DNA of 64,000 nucleotides, from contig CM032451.1 of assembly GCA_019049505.1 (NCBI GenBank), forward strand, positions 47,679,120 through 47,743,119. Reading direction: 5' to 3'. The position numbers and the translations under genes are program-made. The notes beneath the pieces were generated by a model. It did no database searches. It saw only the letters and a list, made by a program, of their open reading frames with translations, and had not been told where the DNA came from. The DNA is from Pachyrhynchus sulphureomaculatus (lineage: Eukaryota; Arthropoda; Insecta; Coleoptera; Curculionidae). The first letter of the stretch is position 1, and each line of letters opens with the position of its first letter. Shown piece after piece: positions 13,411 through 24,700 of the stretch.

Positions 13411-13925
13411 CCATTGGATTGATTGTCCTTGAGAAAAAAGTTTTTTATTAGATTAAGATTAACTATTCACATCTTTAGCTTATTAGTAACCCTAAACTAT
13501 TCCTTTTTAGTTTATTACGTACAGTTCTTGTTTGAACTTAAATTTTTGAATTATTAAAATGAGTGACCTTTACATGCATTGCATTGCATCTTTTAATATT
13601 ATGCAAAGTTTTAAATTAATAATTTCTGGTATATTTTAAATTTCCCAATCCTTAGATACGCCATGTAATAAAACGTAATTAATACATTTTAACGCTGCTA
13701 TGATTATCATCAAGAAGGAAATTCAATACCATTTCCAACAAGAATTATCTGTTTACTGTCGTTGAAAAAATACGGTAAATCAAGTAATGTCTTGCTAGTC
13801 GGAAAGAAATTAAGTGCAGTCTTCTCTAAATGATCAAAAGTGATAGGAAATACGTCGCCTTTTAAGTTTTTACAAATGACTACTAGATTGAGATGTGTTG
13901 TAAAATTTAACATTTGTTATTGTTA
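13411..13925. other. Intergenic, no gene seen
   Basis: AT-rich unique sequence. The 67-codon minus frame at 13710-13913 has no recognisable domain. Confidence 0.45.
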
Positions 13926-13929
13926 AAAA

Positions 13930-14765
13930 CAGTGGCGCAGAAATTGACCGAGTAGTTTGTTTACAGTGAGCGTTTTAAAAAACACAGTTTTGTGAACAAG
14001 TGGAAATTTTACGTGAAGGTTTTCGTTGGATGATTTTTTAGGATTCTAATAAAGACGTAACTCAATAACAATGCCTCGAATCGCTTCGTTCAACTTTTGG
14101 TAATGAATCACCATTAGAAAAGTTTACAACTGGTTTGCAGAATTTCGTCATGATCGTGCTTCCGTCGGTGATGAATTTAGTGAAGATCGACGAAAATTGG
14201 TTGTTATTCCAAGAAACATCGATGCTGCAAGCAAGATGATTAGAGGATCGGCATGTGACTTACCGTGAGTTAGAGGTATCCTTAGGGATATCGAAGACTG
14301 CAGCATATTCGATTTTGCATGGACATTTAACTGTGAAAAAGGTCTGTTTGGGTGTTCCAAGATGAATCGAATCCAACAAAAGCGGTTCGTTCGCGAAGCA
14401 CTTCCAAGAAAGTGAACACTTGTTTCTTTGTTTATATTGGACATGTTACAACTATTGCTTTACAAGGCCGAAGAACGGTTAATGCTGAACGGTATACAAC
14501 AATTTGCTTGCCAGAAGTCATCGATGAAATTAGGAAAAACAACCGAAGACATCGCATCATTCTTCATTGTGACAATGCCAGCTCTCACACAGCACGTCAA
14601 ACAATTGATTATTTGACGGAGAAAAATATCGAATTAATGGCTCATTGCCCGTATTCACCTGATTTATCGCCTAACGGCTTCTTCTTATTCCTGGATGTCA
14701 AAAAAAATATGTGGACAGCGATTTTCAGCATCTCAAGAAGCTGCTGAATCCTTCCAAAACCATGT
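13930..14765 (+). pseudogene. Mariner transposase, internally deleted, catalytic Asp lost
   Basis: Plus-strand remnant of a mariner (SETMAR-type) transposase. The region before 14340 holds the HTH half in broken frames. Frame 14352-14747 holds the catalytic half: VFQDESNPTKAVRSRS, then ILHCDNASSHTA with the second Asp, and YSPDLSPNGFFLF. At the DD34D position (35 residues after the second Asp) there is Gly instead of Asp. An internal deletion near 14342-14350 removes the segment that would carry the first Asp. It is inactive. Confidence 0.85.
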
Positions 14766-15274
14766 TTTTAAATAAATAAAATAAATAAATAAATAAATAA
14801 ATATGGTCTTTATTTCCAATTATGAAAGAGAAAATAAAACATCTTAAACTAAATAAACAAAATGCTACATTAAATTGGAAAATGCCGAAGGTCAGCTGGG
14901 AATGTAAGACCACGAAGGTACAAACATTCCCCCTGTTCTTTACCTTAAGGTGGTGGGGGTCGGGCATCCTAATACTAAAGTTTGTAGAATACAATATTTA
15001 TCTATTAAACTCTGCTAGTATCTTAATAAAACTGTGTAATGTTGTAAGTGTTAGGAAAAAAGAAAAAAAAAGACAAAGAAAATAGAGAATGGCTCATGAC
15101 TCAACTAGAGCAAACAAAAAAAAAAGCTTGATATAAATTAAATTGTTAAACAGACAGGCGAGTCACCTCAACATATCCGAGATACACAATAGAATTCATA
15201 CAGAGCACAGATACACTCAAGAGCTAGTGATATTCTTTTCTGAAGGAAAATTTACATAAATAAGTACTATATCT

Positions 15275-16860
15275 TTATATATTTAACAAAATCCCCCTAT
15301 ACGCCGCCTTGAATGACCTAGGATCTAATAGTTTTATATTTTCTGGAATTGAGTTATAAATCTTAGCTATTTGAAAAGAGAAGGACGATCTAAATTTTTC
15401 AGTTTTGTGAGCCGGATGCGTAAGGCGACCTCGAAAACGGACATTCAAATTATGAACATCTGATCTAAAGGTAATTTTTCTATGTAGGTAGGAGGGAACA
15501 CCCGTTAAGACTATTTTGTGGAATAAACAAGCTGCATGCAAACAACATTCATATTTAACCATCCCAGTTCAAACAATTTGTGTGTTATGTGATTCCTTTT
15601 ACGAATACCAAATATTAGGCGCAAACATGAATTTTGAAGAACTTGGATACGTCGTCTATCGGATGAGTCTATTGAAAATCCATATATAGTATCACAAACA
15701 TTTAATCTGGACAATACCAGAGACTCACACAATATAGTTTTCAATTTTTGATTTAAATAGTCCCTAGAATTGTAAATCATCTTCAAATTAAAGTACGCCC
15801 GACGTATAACTATGCTCACATCCGATCTGTACCTCAAATTGTAGTCCATAGTAAGGCCTAAATTTCTACATTTGTCATCAATCCGTAACACTTCCCCGTT
15901 GATTTTAATATTAATATGTGGTAAGCAACTGCTTCTGAGCCTCTGAGTACCAAAAACCATGACTGTACTTTTTTTTGTATTAATTGATAGGGAGTGGTCA
16001 CTGGCAGCAGAAACTAGCCCCACCAGATCGTCATTGATTTCTCTGACGCATCTGTGAATCTCGTTAGGAAGACATATGTGATAAAGCTGCGTATCGTCGG
16101 CATACAAGTGCACCTTGCAATACCTCACCCGATGTATTAGTTGTGAAGTGTAAATTGAAAATAATAGAGGTCCCAAAATGGAACCTTGTGGGACACCACA
16201 GGTGATTGATAAAGGTGTCGACTCAATACCGGCGACTCGCACTGATTGACTTCGATTACTTAAAAAACTTCGCAATAATTTCAAACTGTTGTTACTGAGA
16301 CCAATGTATGTTAGTATAGAACAAAGAAGGCTGTGACTTATTGTATCAAAGGCCTTAGAAAAATCAATGAGGGTCAAAACTGCTAAACACCCTCCATCGA
16401 TACCCTTGAGTATGTCATCAATTACTTCCAAAAGGGCTGTCTCACAGCTATGACCTGGTCTAAATCCCGATTGAAATTTGGGCAAAATGGAAAATTTATC
16501 AGTGTGGCCACGGAGTTGTGACTCCATGAACCGTTCCAAAATCTTAGAGAGGACGGGAAGAACACTTATGGGCCTTAAGTCTTTGTACTCATTTAGGCAT
16601 GCAACTTTAGGCAAAGGTGTGTCATTTATATTATCAGGATCGGAAAGTGATGAAGGAATATCCGGTTTTCCTTTTCTAAGATTTAACATATCGAGTTCCC
16701 TCCAAATTTTATTAACTCCACCGGTATTAAGTTTTTGTGAAAAGTAGGCTTTTTTCTCTCTACGACATGCCAAGGTAGTATAATTTCTAAGAGATTTGTA
16801 ATAATTGTAATGAGCCACATTTTTAGTCCTACGCCACTTAGAGTGTGCATTATTTCTCAA
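15275..16860 (-). pseudogene. CR1-like reverse transcriptase with internal deletion
   Basis: The RNA-directed DNA polymerase of the element. The main frame (16860-15511) has 449 residues: RPISVLPVLSK near residue 96, LIDFSKAFD near 165, GVPQGSILGPLLF near 222, and the catalytic YADD at 253-256. The C-terminal part continues in a second frame (15562-15275) with RSDVHNLNVR and HKTEKFRSSFSF. Around residues 78-82 the text passes directly from the endonuclease-RT linker (LSDPDNIND) to TPLPKV. In related elements about a hundred residues lie between these points, so an in-frame deletion has removed the start of the RT domain. Confidence 0.85.
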
Positions 16861-16865
16861 AGATA

Positions 16866-17785
16866 TTAAAAACGAATATTATCTGTTAACCATGGTGCAA
16901 ATTTTTTAGTTATACGTATACGCTTTAGAGGGGCATGAACGTTAAAAACATCTATTAAAGTATTATTAAAAAACTGAACCTTGTCCTTTATATTTTCCAA
17001 CAAAAAAATATTATCGAACGAAGCCGCATGTAAATTGGCCACAAAGGTATCAAGGCCAAAATTTTTGAAGTCTCTAATAATTTTAAAAAGGGTATTTTCG
17101 GAGGATTTGAAATTTTTAAAACACATTTAATAGTATTATGATCAGATATATTATAAACTGGTTCAACCTGAACATTATTAATAATTTTGACATTGCTTTT
17201 TAAAATTAGGTCAATCAAGGTCGCACTAGTGAGGGTAATTCGTGTCGGAGCATCCACTATGTGGGACAAGTTTAAAGATTCAATTAGATTTAAAAATGAC
17301 GGGTACATGGAGTATCATGTTTTAATAAGTCAACGTTAAAGTCTCCAAGACACAGACACTCATCATGTAATGACAAAAAAGAAAAAATATCCTGCTCAAA
17401 TATCTCTATGAAATGCATTATATTAAAATCAGGTGGACGATAAACTACACCCACCGAGATATTCTTATTATTTAAATTAAAACTTAACCAAAGTTGCTCA
17501 ATATTACAACTAGAGGGAACTATTTTACAAGTCATCACATCTTTGACATAAATACTTACTGCTCCACCCCGACCAACATGGCGGTCCCTCCGAAATAAAT
17601 TTTAACCATGTATGAACAAATTAGGATTAGGAGTATCTCGATTCAGCCATGTCTCAGACAGACAAAAAATATCATAATTCCCAAGCAACAGGAGATCTCT
17701 TACATCATTAAATTTAGGTAACAAAGAACGTACATTTAAATGTGCTATGGTAATCGCTCCAAATTTTTTGATATTGAACATAACT
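16866..17785 (-). pseudogene. APE-type endonuclease domain of the CR1-like element
   Basis: Minus-strand endonuclease that would nick target DNA for target-primed reverse transcription. In order: ITIAHLNVRSLLPK near 17750, LSETWLNRD with the catalytic Glu, GGAVSIYVKD, GVVYRPP, LGDFNVDLL with catalytic Asp/Asn, and ISDHNTIKCVL with the final Asp-His. The order and spacing match AP-endonuclease-like domains. At least three frames are used (17785-17600, 17538-17290, 17308-16866), so it is broken as written. Confidence 0.85.
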
Positions 17786-18061
17786 CTACCACTAACAATA
17801 ATAGAAAAAAAAAGAATGAGAGTTCAACTTAATAGTTATAAATAGAAATAAAATAAAATATATGATAAGAAGAGAGCACAAAAAAAAAGACAACTAGTCC
17901 ACATTACTCGTTAAAGAGATAGGAATACTACTAAAACCGTAAACACAGAATTAAAATTCTGTTACATTCTTTAGGTAGTACTAACCCTCTCCAAAAAAAA
18001 ACAAAAAAAAAACAATAAAGACATGACAGAGAATGATATGCTGTTACCGTAAGTAAAAGTC

Positions 18062-18427
18062 CTAGTCCTTTAAATTCTCCAAATCCTTTTCTTCCATAAT
18101 ACGATGCACTACATCTCTATAACGCACATAAATATTACCATTATGCACCCACGCATTTTTAATAGTAAAACTGCGAATGGCACGGTCTAATAAAGCCAAT
18201 CTGGCTTTGGTTAAATCTTCCTTTATTAGAACACCACTGTTTTTTAAGTTTTTTCTGTTTTTTATAACTGAAGTTTTTATCTCGTCATTCGAAAACCGTA
18301 CCAACACAGATGGATGTTTATTATTATTAGTGGTTTTTGCTGCAACCCGGTGGCACTTCGCTAATTCTGTTTTTGAGGTACCAACTTCAGAGTAGAAAAA
18401 ATGTTTCGAGAATTGGTTCGAACGCAT
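18062..18427 (-). pseudogene. ORF1 C-terminal domain of the CR1-like element
   Basis: A 121-residue minus-strand frame. CHRVAAK, then HPSVLVRFSNDEIKTSVIKN, SGVLIKEDLTKARLALL and KNAWVHNGNIYVRYRD match the RRM-like/C-terminal domain of the nucleic-acid chaperone ORF1 of insect CR1-like elements. The N-terminal coiled coil and zinc finger are not seen, so this is probably a 5'-truncated piece. The start ATG at 18427 may not be the original one. Confidence 0.75.
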
Positions 18428-18480
18428 GCAAAAGTATATAAGTCTTAAAGGCGAATATTTTGAGAAACAATAAAACCAAA

Positions 18481-19365
18481 AAAAAAATTTTCTTCCATTG
18501 CTTTTGTAAAAACTTAAAAGGTAACCCTCGTAGATTCTCTCATTCTCAGTATTATTACATATTATTGCCTAAATAAATATATGAAATATAGTTATTCTGT
18601 AATGACCCCAACAACTTCCTTCACAAATTTACATTTGTATACAGATTGAAATCAGGATCATTATTAAAAGTGTCAAAAAGGTAATTTAAAAATTATGTTT
18701 TTGTTAAAGAAAATTAAGTGTTGGGAGTACAGTAGCCAAGAGATAAATCGTTTCTCACGATATTTTTGAAATGGTCTTTTCTCTTTTCCTGCGATATAAG
18801 ATAATCATGATCACCCTACAGAAATATTTTAGTTAGAATGTCAGTGGAATTAGGGGTTTAATATTATTTATTATAAATTTAGGGTTTTCAAGACAAGAGA
18901 AAAGTTCAAGTCGTTGGTAATATGGTCAACATCAGAATTGTCAAAATTCTGCGATATAGCCATAATTCAAATACTTTCTTAGAAGTGACTTCCGTCAGCG
19001 TTCAAGATTCCACACTGTACAGAAGGACACTCAAGACATAACATCTTAGAAGTATTATTTTTGTATTTAATTTTATAGTTGAGCTTTTGAAAAGTGATGT
19101 CATTTTGAGGAATACTGCCCTAGCTTTTTTGATATGGCAACGAATTTCCCCATTGCTCGTTTATCATGGTACCTAGATATGAACTTCTTTATAATTGTTA
19201 TATAATTGAGGGGCAGAATGTGAAACAGGCCATAGACTATTAATAGCAAATATAAAAGTACCGTGGTGCAAGACAATAAAGCAAACAGAAACAATAGATA
19301 AAGAAAACAGAAATACTAATGAGATAGCAGAAAAAGCAGATAAAAAAATAAAATAGAAAAATACA
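18481..19365. other. Intergenic, no gene seen
   Basis: AT-rich, no convincing frame. It separates two retrotransposons that face opposite directions. Confidence 0.5.
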
Positions 19366-19369
19366 CTTA

Positions 19370-21420
19370 CTGCAAGACGAAACGATAAGAGACCTATATA
19401 GACGACGATTAGATCAAAAATTAAATGAATTTAACTACGACAACCTCCAACAGATGTATGACCACATAAAAGAATGCATCAAACGGGCGTCCCTAGAAGC
19501 ATTAGGTAAAGAAGACAACGAGAATGAGAAACATAAAATTAGAATCTGTGAAAAAACCAAAGAATCTATAAAGGAGAAAAAAAGACTATACGAAAAATGG
19601 CTGAATACAAAATCAGAAGAAGATCTACAGAAATATAAAGAGAAAAATGCAGAAACGAGGAAGATAATAAACAAACAAAAGAACGAGAGATGGGAAAAAA
19701 TCATGCGAACATGTAGAACAGCATATAGGAGGAACTAGAAGTACAGAGTCATGGAGAATAATTAAAGCATTAAGGACTAACAATAGAAAGAAGACGTATA
19801 TAGAGTACATCCCAGAAAGCGAGTGGGAAGAATATTATAAGAAGCTGCTAACAGAAGATAGACAAGAATTCCAAGAAGAGAACCCTGAAGAAGAACAGAA
19901 TAAGGAAATAAAAGAGATAGAACTAAGCTATGAAGAAGTAAAGAAGACAATAAAAACACTCAAAAATAATAAATCTGCAGGCCTGGGGGGTGTGGTAAAT
20001 GAAATGATTAAGTACGGGTCTAATAAATTACATCGAATGCTGAGAAACATGTTCCACAGAGCGATAAATGGAGAAAAAAATACCAGAAGAATGGTCAAAA
20101 GCTTATATAGTATCTATATTTAAAAAGAGAGACCGCAGAAAATGCGCAAACTATAGAGGCCTAAGCATAATATCGAGTATGGGAAAAATTATTAAAAATA
20201 TCATGGAGGAATATAAAAGGAAAAATTGGAGAAGACCAAGCAGGCTTTACGGCCGGAAAATCATGTATAGACCACATATACACTATAAAATAAGCAATGG
20301 AAAAAAAAACTGGCAAAGAATAGAAAAGTTCATCTAGCCTACATAGACATAAGAAAGGCCTATGACTCAGTACCAAGACAAAGATTATGGAAAGCAATGA
20401 AAGAAATAGACATTAACAAAGAACTAATATACGCAGTAAAAGCTCTCTACGAAAACAACACAGTGAACATAAAAATAGGACATAAAATAGGGAAGAGACT
20501 CCAAACATCAAAAGGCCTATTACAAGGATGCTCTACATCCACAACTCTATTCAAAATATACCTCGAGCAAACATTAAAAAAATGGAAGCAAAAATGTAGT
20601 GGAATGGGAGTCCTAATACGAGAAGATTACTTATATACTCTAAGTTTCGCAGACGACCAAGTAATCATAGCGCAAGATGAGGAAGACCTCAGTTATATGG
20701 TAAGAAAACTGAAAGAAGAATACACTAAAGCAGGATTAGCAATAAACTTTGATAAAACGGAATATCTAACAACAAAGGAGGGAAACTTGGAGAATCTAGA
20801 AGTAGATAACGAAACAATAATCAAAGGAACCGATAGATTCAAATATCTAGGAACCATCATTTCCAAAAACGCAACATCAGAAGAAGAGATTAAAGCTAGA
20901 TTAGGGCAAACGCGAACATTCATAAGACAATTAAATTCGATCCTGTGGGACGAGCACATTACAAAGAGAAACAAAACACGCATTTACAAATCAATAATAC
21001 AAAGCATAATGACATACGGGTCAGAAACACGGACGATTAACAAAAGAAATAGATCTAAAATTAACTCGGTAGAGATGGAGTTTTGGAGAAGATGTTGTAG
21101 AGTGACACGTATGAGAATAACAAATGAAGAAATAAGAAGCAGAATGAACATCAAAGAGAACGCAATAAACACTATTGAAGAAAAAAACGATTAAATGGTA
21201 TGGACACATAAGACGAAGCGAAGATAATAGGTGGATAAAGAAAATAATGGAGTGGAGCCCTATAGGGAAAAGAAAAAGAGGAAGACCCAGACGATCGTGG
21301 AGAGACGATGTGGACGAGGCTATGGAGGAGAGGGGTCTAACAGATGGAGACTGGGAGATAGAAACGGATGGAATCAAAGGCTGAGAGAAGGAAGACAGCG
21401 TCAGCTGTAGAAAATCCTTG

Positions 21421-21421
<1 letters not shown>
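19370..21421 (+). mobile_element. RTE-like non-LTR retrotransposon, 5'-truncated
   Basis: Plus-strand element lacking the endonuclease. The earliest recognisable part is the linker region near 19390 (RDLYRRRLDQKL) and 19454-19738 (YDHIKECIKRASLEALGK). The RT domain and C-terminal segment follow. The 3' end passes directly into a TA microsatellite at 21422, as expected of RTE-type elements, which end in short simple repeats. Confidence 0.82.
20068..21384 (+). pseudogene. RTE-like reverse transcriptase, frameshifted
   Basis: Pieces in order: 20068-20337 (IPEEWSKAYIVSIFKK, NYRGLSIIS), a short piece near 20340 (LAYIDIRKAYDSVPR with the first catalytic Asp), and 20397-21194. The last has KGLLQGCSTSTTLF near residue 40 and LSFADDQVIIA, where FADD replaces YADD at residues 84-87. 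It also holds KYLGTIIS and MTYGSETRTI. Finally 21175-21384 has WYGHIRRSEDNRW and GRPRRSWRDDV, the usual C-terminal end. Three frame changes make it non-functional as written. Confidence 0.85.

Positions 21422-21500
<79 letters not shown>
21422..21500. repeat. (AT)n microsatellite
   Basis: About 80 bp of pure AT. It lies at the 3' end of the RTE-like element and directly left of the large virus-like element. Confidence 0.95.
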
Positions 21501-21503
<3 letters not shown>

Positions 21504-21721
21504 TAGTATAACAAGCGGGGTTCTGGCACACCTCGATGGCCACTTTTTCCTTCAGCAGTGGTCCATGACCTCTACTTGACCTTTTTACAAGAAGTCCTGA
21601 AAAATGTCCTGAAATCTGCAAGAAGTGCTGAAATCTGTGCAAGAAGTAGTCGTCAATGACGTCACAAGTCCAGTGGTTGTTGAACAGTGCCCTTTTGTCA
21701 TATTTCCTGAACCTCTTGAAG

Positions 21722-21812
21722 AAGTGTATACCTGTTTACCTGTATACCTGTATACCTGTATACCTGTACCTGTGTTACCTGTATACCTGTAATTTACCTG
21801 TAATTTACCTGT
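21722..21812 (+). repeat. CCTGTATA minisatellite (left)
   Basis: About ten short direct repeats of the form ACCTGTATACCTGTATACC and ACCTGTAATTT. The mirrored copy (about 38370-38462) has a slightly different arrangement of units, so unit order has changed between the two ends. Confidence 0.9.
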
Positions 21813-21941
21813 AATATCTGAAGAAGTGTTCAATGATGTAATTTGTCCAGTGGATGTAGCTCAGTGCCTTTTTGTCATTGAAAGACCTTGAGGACTTAGA
21901 ATAAATGTGTGTTAAATGTTGTGTATTAAATGAAATAAGTT

Positions 21942-22036
21942 AAAAAAAGTGAAGTCTGTTGTAGGATTTGAACCTACATCTGTTGGTTTCAATACTGCAA
22001 AAACGGGGGACTTAACCTACTTAGCCAAATAGGATT
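21942..22036 (-). ncRNA. tRNA-like RNA polymerase III unit (left copy)
   Basis: On the minus strand, TGGCTAAGTAGG (22027-22016) fits the tRNA A-box consensus at every position. GGTTCAAATCC (21974-21964) fits the B box with one mismatch, 41 bp downstream. GTAGG-TTCAAAT-CCTAC forms a perfect T-arm. A run of seven T (21948-21942) follows 15 bp later, a standard polymerase III terminator. The acceptor stem pairs at only about four of seven positions and the anticodon arm has a 9-base loop, so this is probably not a working tRNA. It may be a tRNA-derived non-coding RNA. Confidence 0.65.
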
Positions 22037-22499
22037 CGTAATAGAGAATGCAATTGTTGGGATGCCATAAAAAAGGATTGGTGAATAATATGTGAAAAGT
22101 CTGCAAAGTTGAAATTTGTACAAGAAGTAGTCGTCAATGACGTAAATTGTCCAGTGGATGTTGAATCAGTGCCTTTTTGGTAAAAATACTTTGTCTAAGA
22201 GGTGTTTTAATGTTAGATGTGAATATGTGTAAGCTTATTAGTTAAGAAAGTGCAAGAAGTAGTCGTCAATGAGTTTTAAAATTTGTCCAGTGGCTGTTGA
22301 ACAGTGCCTTTTTGGCAAAATAAGTTGTTGAAAATGTCTTTCTAGAGGTAGAATCGGTGTAAATAGGTGTAATATGAGATTCTGCAAGAAGTGATCGTCA
22401 ATGACGTAACAAGTCCAGTAGATGTGGAAACAGGGTATCTTAACTTCATTAAAAACTTTGTAAACTTTCATTTGAGGAGAAGTTGCATTAGTTTAGATG

Positions 22500-23170
22500 C
22501 TTATTGGTGTGGTCTTATCAGAGTAGGCGTAACTAGATAAGAAAGGTTGTATTTGGTTGGTTGAATGTGTAAAATTAGATAAGAATCTGTGTATTTGGAT
22601 AGGTGAGCTGTGAAAATGGGTGTTGTCTATTGGAAAAGGCATGTATTTGATAGGTTGTTGTGTAAAATTTGCTAATAAGAGTATAAATTTGATTGGTTGA
22701 AGGGTAAAAAATGTGTGTTATCTATTCGAAATTGCATGTGTCTGATAGGTTGAATTGTTAAGGCAAAGAAGTAAATGTATTAAAAATAGCAATGATACAA
22801 TGTAAAATCTTGTAATTTGAGCGAAAACAGTAAATAACTGGCGCCGTAAAGTCGGTAAAAATGTCGAAGATAAGGCAAAATGTAAACAAAAAGTATGACT
22901 TATGCTAATTTCCTTGAATTGAAACCAAGTAAACACTTTTGCGAATTATTCTAAAAATAGAAATGACGTGATAGCTAGAATGTTCTAAATGGTCTGATAG
23001 GTCACAAAATAGATAAGAAAGGTCAAAAATAGTTGATAAGGATATGTTTTGAATGCATACAAGTGTATTAAAATTGATGAAATTTGTTAGCAAGTAAAAT
23101 AAGTATGAAATGAGCTTAAAAATAGTTTTGATAGGTCAAATAATGGATAAGAAAGTTTAGAAATTGCTAA
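22500..23170 (+). promoter_or_regulatory. Cluster of GATA-like motifs (left repeat)
   Basis: AGATAAG or close variants (GGATAAG, TGATAAG) recur many times, often as AGATAAGAAAGGT, between 22500 and 23170 and again in the inner array to 24420. WGATAR is the binding consensus of GATA transcription factors. Function as enhancers is inference. The mirrored set is in 35700-37700 as CTTATCT. Confidence 0.5.
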
Positions 23171-23884
23171 TAATGAGTTGAGTAAAATGCATAAAAGTGT
23201 TGTAAAATTGTTGATATTTACTAAAGGTGGTAAAATAAGTATGAAATGAGCTTATTGTGAGCTCGTTGAAATGTTGTGAACTCGTTGGATTTTGCTATAA
23301 TATGTTATATGAGATGAAAGCAAGTTAAATAAGTAATATTTGTCAAGAATCGTAAAATAAGTACGAAATGAGCTTAAATGAATCTCAAATGAGTTTTTGG
23401 TTTGTAATGATAATAGTAAAATATTAAATGAGCCTAGCTTTTTACCATATGTGTGGGAACGTTGTAAAAGGTTTTGTTGAGCCTAACAAAAGTATAATTT
23501 GGTCTCGTTGTATTGTAAATCTTAGTAAAATATTTGTTAAAAATGAGCTGAGCCTAGTCTCGCCTTTGACTCGTTGTGTGGGAACGAGAGGAGAATAAAA
23601 CATACAAGTATGAGAACACAGATTTTTATTCAAAACTGTTTGAAATGCATTTGAAGCCTCGTCTGATTACTTACTAAAAATACTTAAAAGTACAAAATAT
23701 CTATAAAACAATAAAACTAACTAAAATGTTAAGATGTAAACAAATCTTTACACCTACTATATATAACTTAAAAAGGAGAAAATTATTCTACTTATTAAAA
23801 ATACTTAAAAGTACAAAAATATCCAATAAAACTAACTAAAATGTTAAGATGTAAATGTAGAGCCTGGTACGAAATGATACAAAA

Positions 23885-24425
23885 ACCTAAATTAAATGAG
23901 AGAGTTCAACAAAAACAGATAAGAAAGATCAAATATTTATCGATAAGAGGATGTAAAATGTATTGGATAAAATATAAATTGCAATGTTATGTTTTACTAA
24001 TAACTATATATTTGATTAGAAATATTAAATAAATGCGAGAGAGAGTTCAACAAAAACCGATAAGAAAGGTTAAAATTAGTTGATAAGAGGATGTAAAATG
24101 TATTGGATAAATTAATAAAACAACATTTTAGATTCTTACTTAAATACTTAAAAGTACAAAAATAAATAATATGTTGCCTGGTACGAAATGATACCAACAA
24201 AAACCAGTTGTTATAAAATTAAATGAAAGTTCAACAAATTTGATAAGAAAGATCAAATTTTTGTCGATAAGAGGATGTAAAATGTATTGAATAAAGTACA
24301 AATTGCAATGTTATGCTTTACTAATAACTATTTGACTAAAAATTTTGAATTGCTTAATAGTATGTATAAATGAGAGAGTTCAACAAAAACAGATAAGAAA
24401 GGTTAAAATTAGTTGATAAAAAGTA
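23885..24425 (+). repeat. Inner tandem repeats (left)
   Basis: Four copies of a unit containing GAGAGTTCAACAAAAACAG, GATAAGAAAGGTTAAAATTA and GTTGATAAGAGGATGT begin near 23899, 24041, 24225 and 24373, so 140-185 bp apart. The mirrored array is at about 35700-36245. A fifth, isolated and diverged copy lies inside the core at 28205-28262. Confidence 0.82.
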
Positions 24426-24700
24426 GATTCGAAAGCATTAAAATAATTGAAAGACCAAATAAATTTGTCATAAATTTAAATGTGTAAAATTTTTTGTTTT
24501 CCAAGTTACTACTATCACTAATTAGTTTATATTTGTATAAATCAAAATTTGTTTCCAAAAGAACAAAGATTTGACTAATAATAAACTAAGAAATAGGTTG
24601 TGCAGTTTTGCTAAAAGACTAAAAGGAAAATTTGTAACTGATTTTGTTGTTACTGTTGTTGGTAGAAGACATTTAGTTAAATAGAGAGAGAGAGATTTCT

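Larger units (their letters stand above)
14770..18480 (-). mobile_element. CR1/Daphne-like non-LTR retrotransposon
   Basis: A minus-strand retrotransposon with an ORF1 remnant (18427-18062), an APE-type endonuclease (about 17785-16866) and a reverse transcriptase (16860-15275). Its 3' end is AATAAA followed by a TTTA-repeat tail on the minus strand, seen as AAATAAAT repeats at 14774-14803 on the plus strand. A short simple-repeat 3' tail fits CR1/L2-like groups better than Jockey. The copy is dead: endonuclease and reverse transcriptase are frame-broken and the latter has an internal deletion. Confidence 0.85.
21638..22440 (+). repeat. CRE-like tandem/interspersed repeats (left)
   Basis: A block of about 60 bp occurs near 21638, 21826 (diverged), 22121, 22251 and 22383. 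Its parts are AAGAAGTAGTCGTCAATGAC, then GTCCAGTGG, then CAGTGCC-TTTTTG. Most copies contain CGTCAATGACG, an inverted repeat around a central A. The first copy contains a full TGACGTCA (21657-21664), the consensus for CREB/ATF bZIP proteins. Repeated CRE-like sites in baculovirus homologous regions act as enhancers and origins; a similar role here is inference. Mirrored at about 37770-38560. Confidence 0.8.
21511..24601 (+). repeat. Left inverted terminal repeat
   Basis: It starts near the GGTTCTGGCACACCTCGATG sequence and ends at AAGAAATAGGTTGT. It pairs with 35518-38762. Order from outside to inside: a unique 130-bp end, five copies of a CRE-like repeat block, a CCTGTATA minisatellite, the tRNA-like unit, a stretch rich in AGATAAG words, repeats with AAATGAGCTT, and an array with GAGAGTTCAAC units. 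No protein gene is called; open frames in it are mirrored in the right copy only because the DNA is duplicated. Confidence 0.92.

Noticed and set aside
21942..22036. A functional tRNA gene
   Set aside because: The acceptor stem pairs at only about four of seven positions and the anticodon arm has a 9-base loop. Reported instead as a tRNA-like polymerase III unit.
23442..23633. Short frames inside the terminal repeats, mirrored at 36570-36761, 37110-37298 and 37267-37485
   Set aside because: They are preserved in both ends only because the DNA is duplicated. They lie in repeat arrays and have no motif or promoter.
22100..24425. CRISPR array
   Set aside because: The repeats are spaced irregularly (60-185 bp), units are diverged, intervening sequence is itself repeated, and the genome is eukaryotic.
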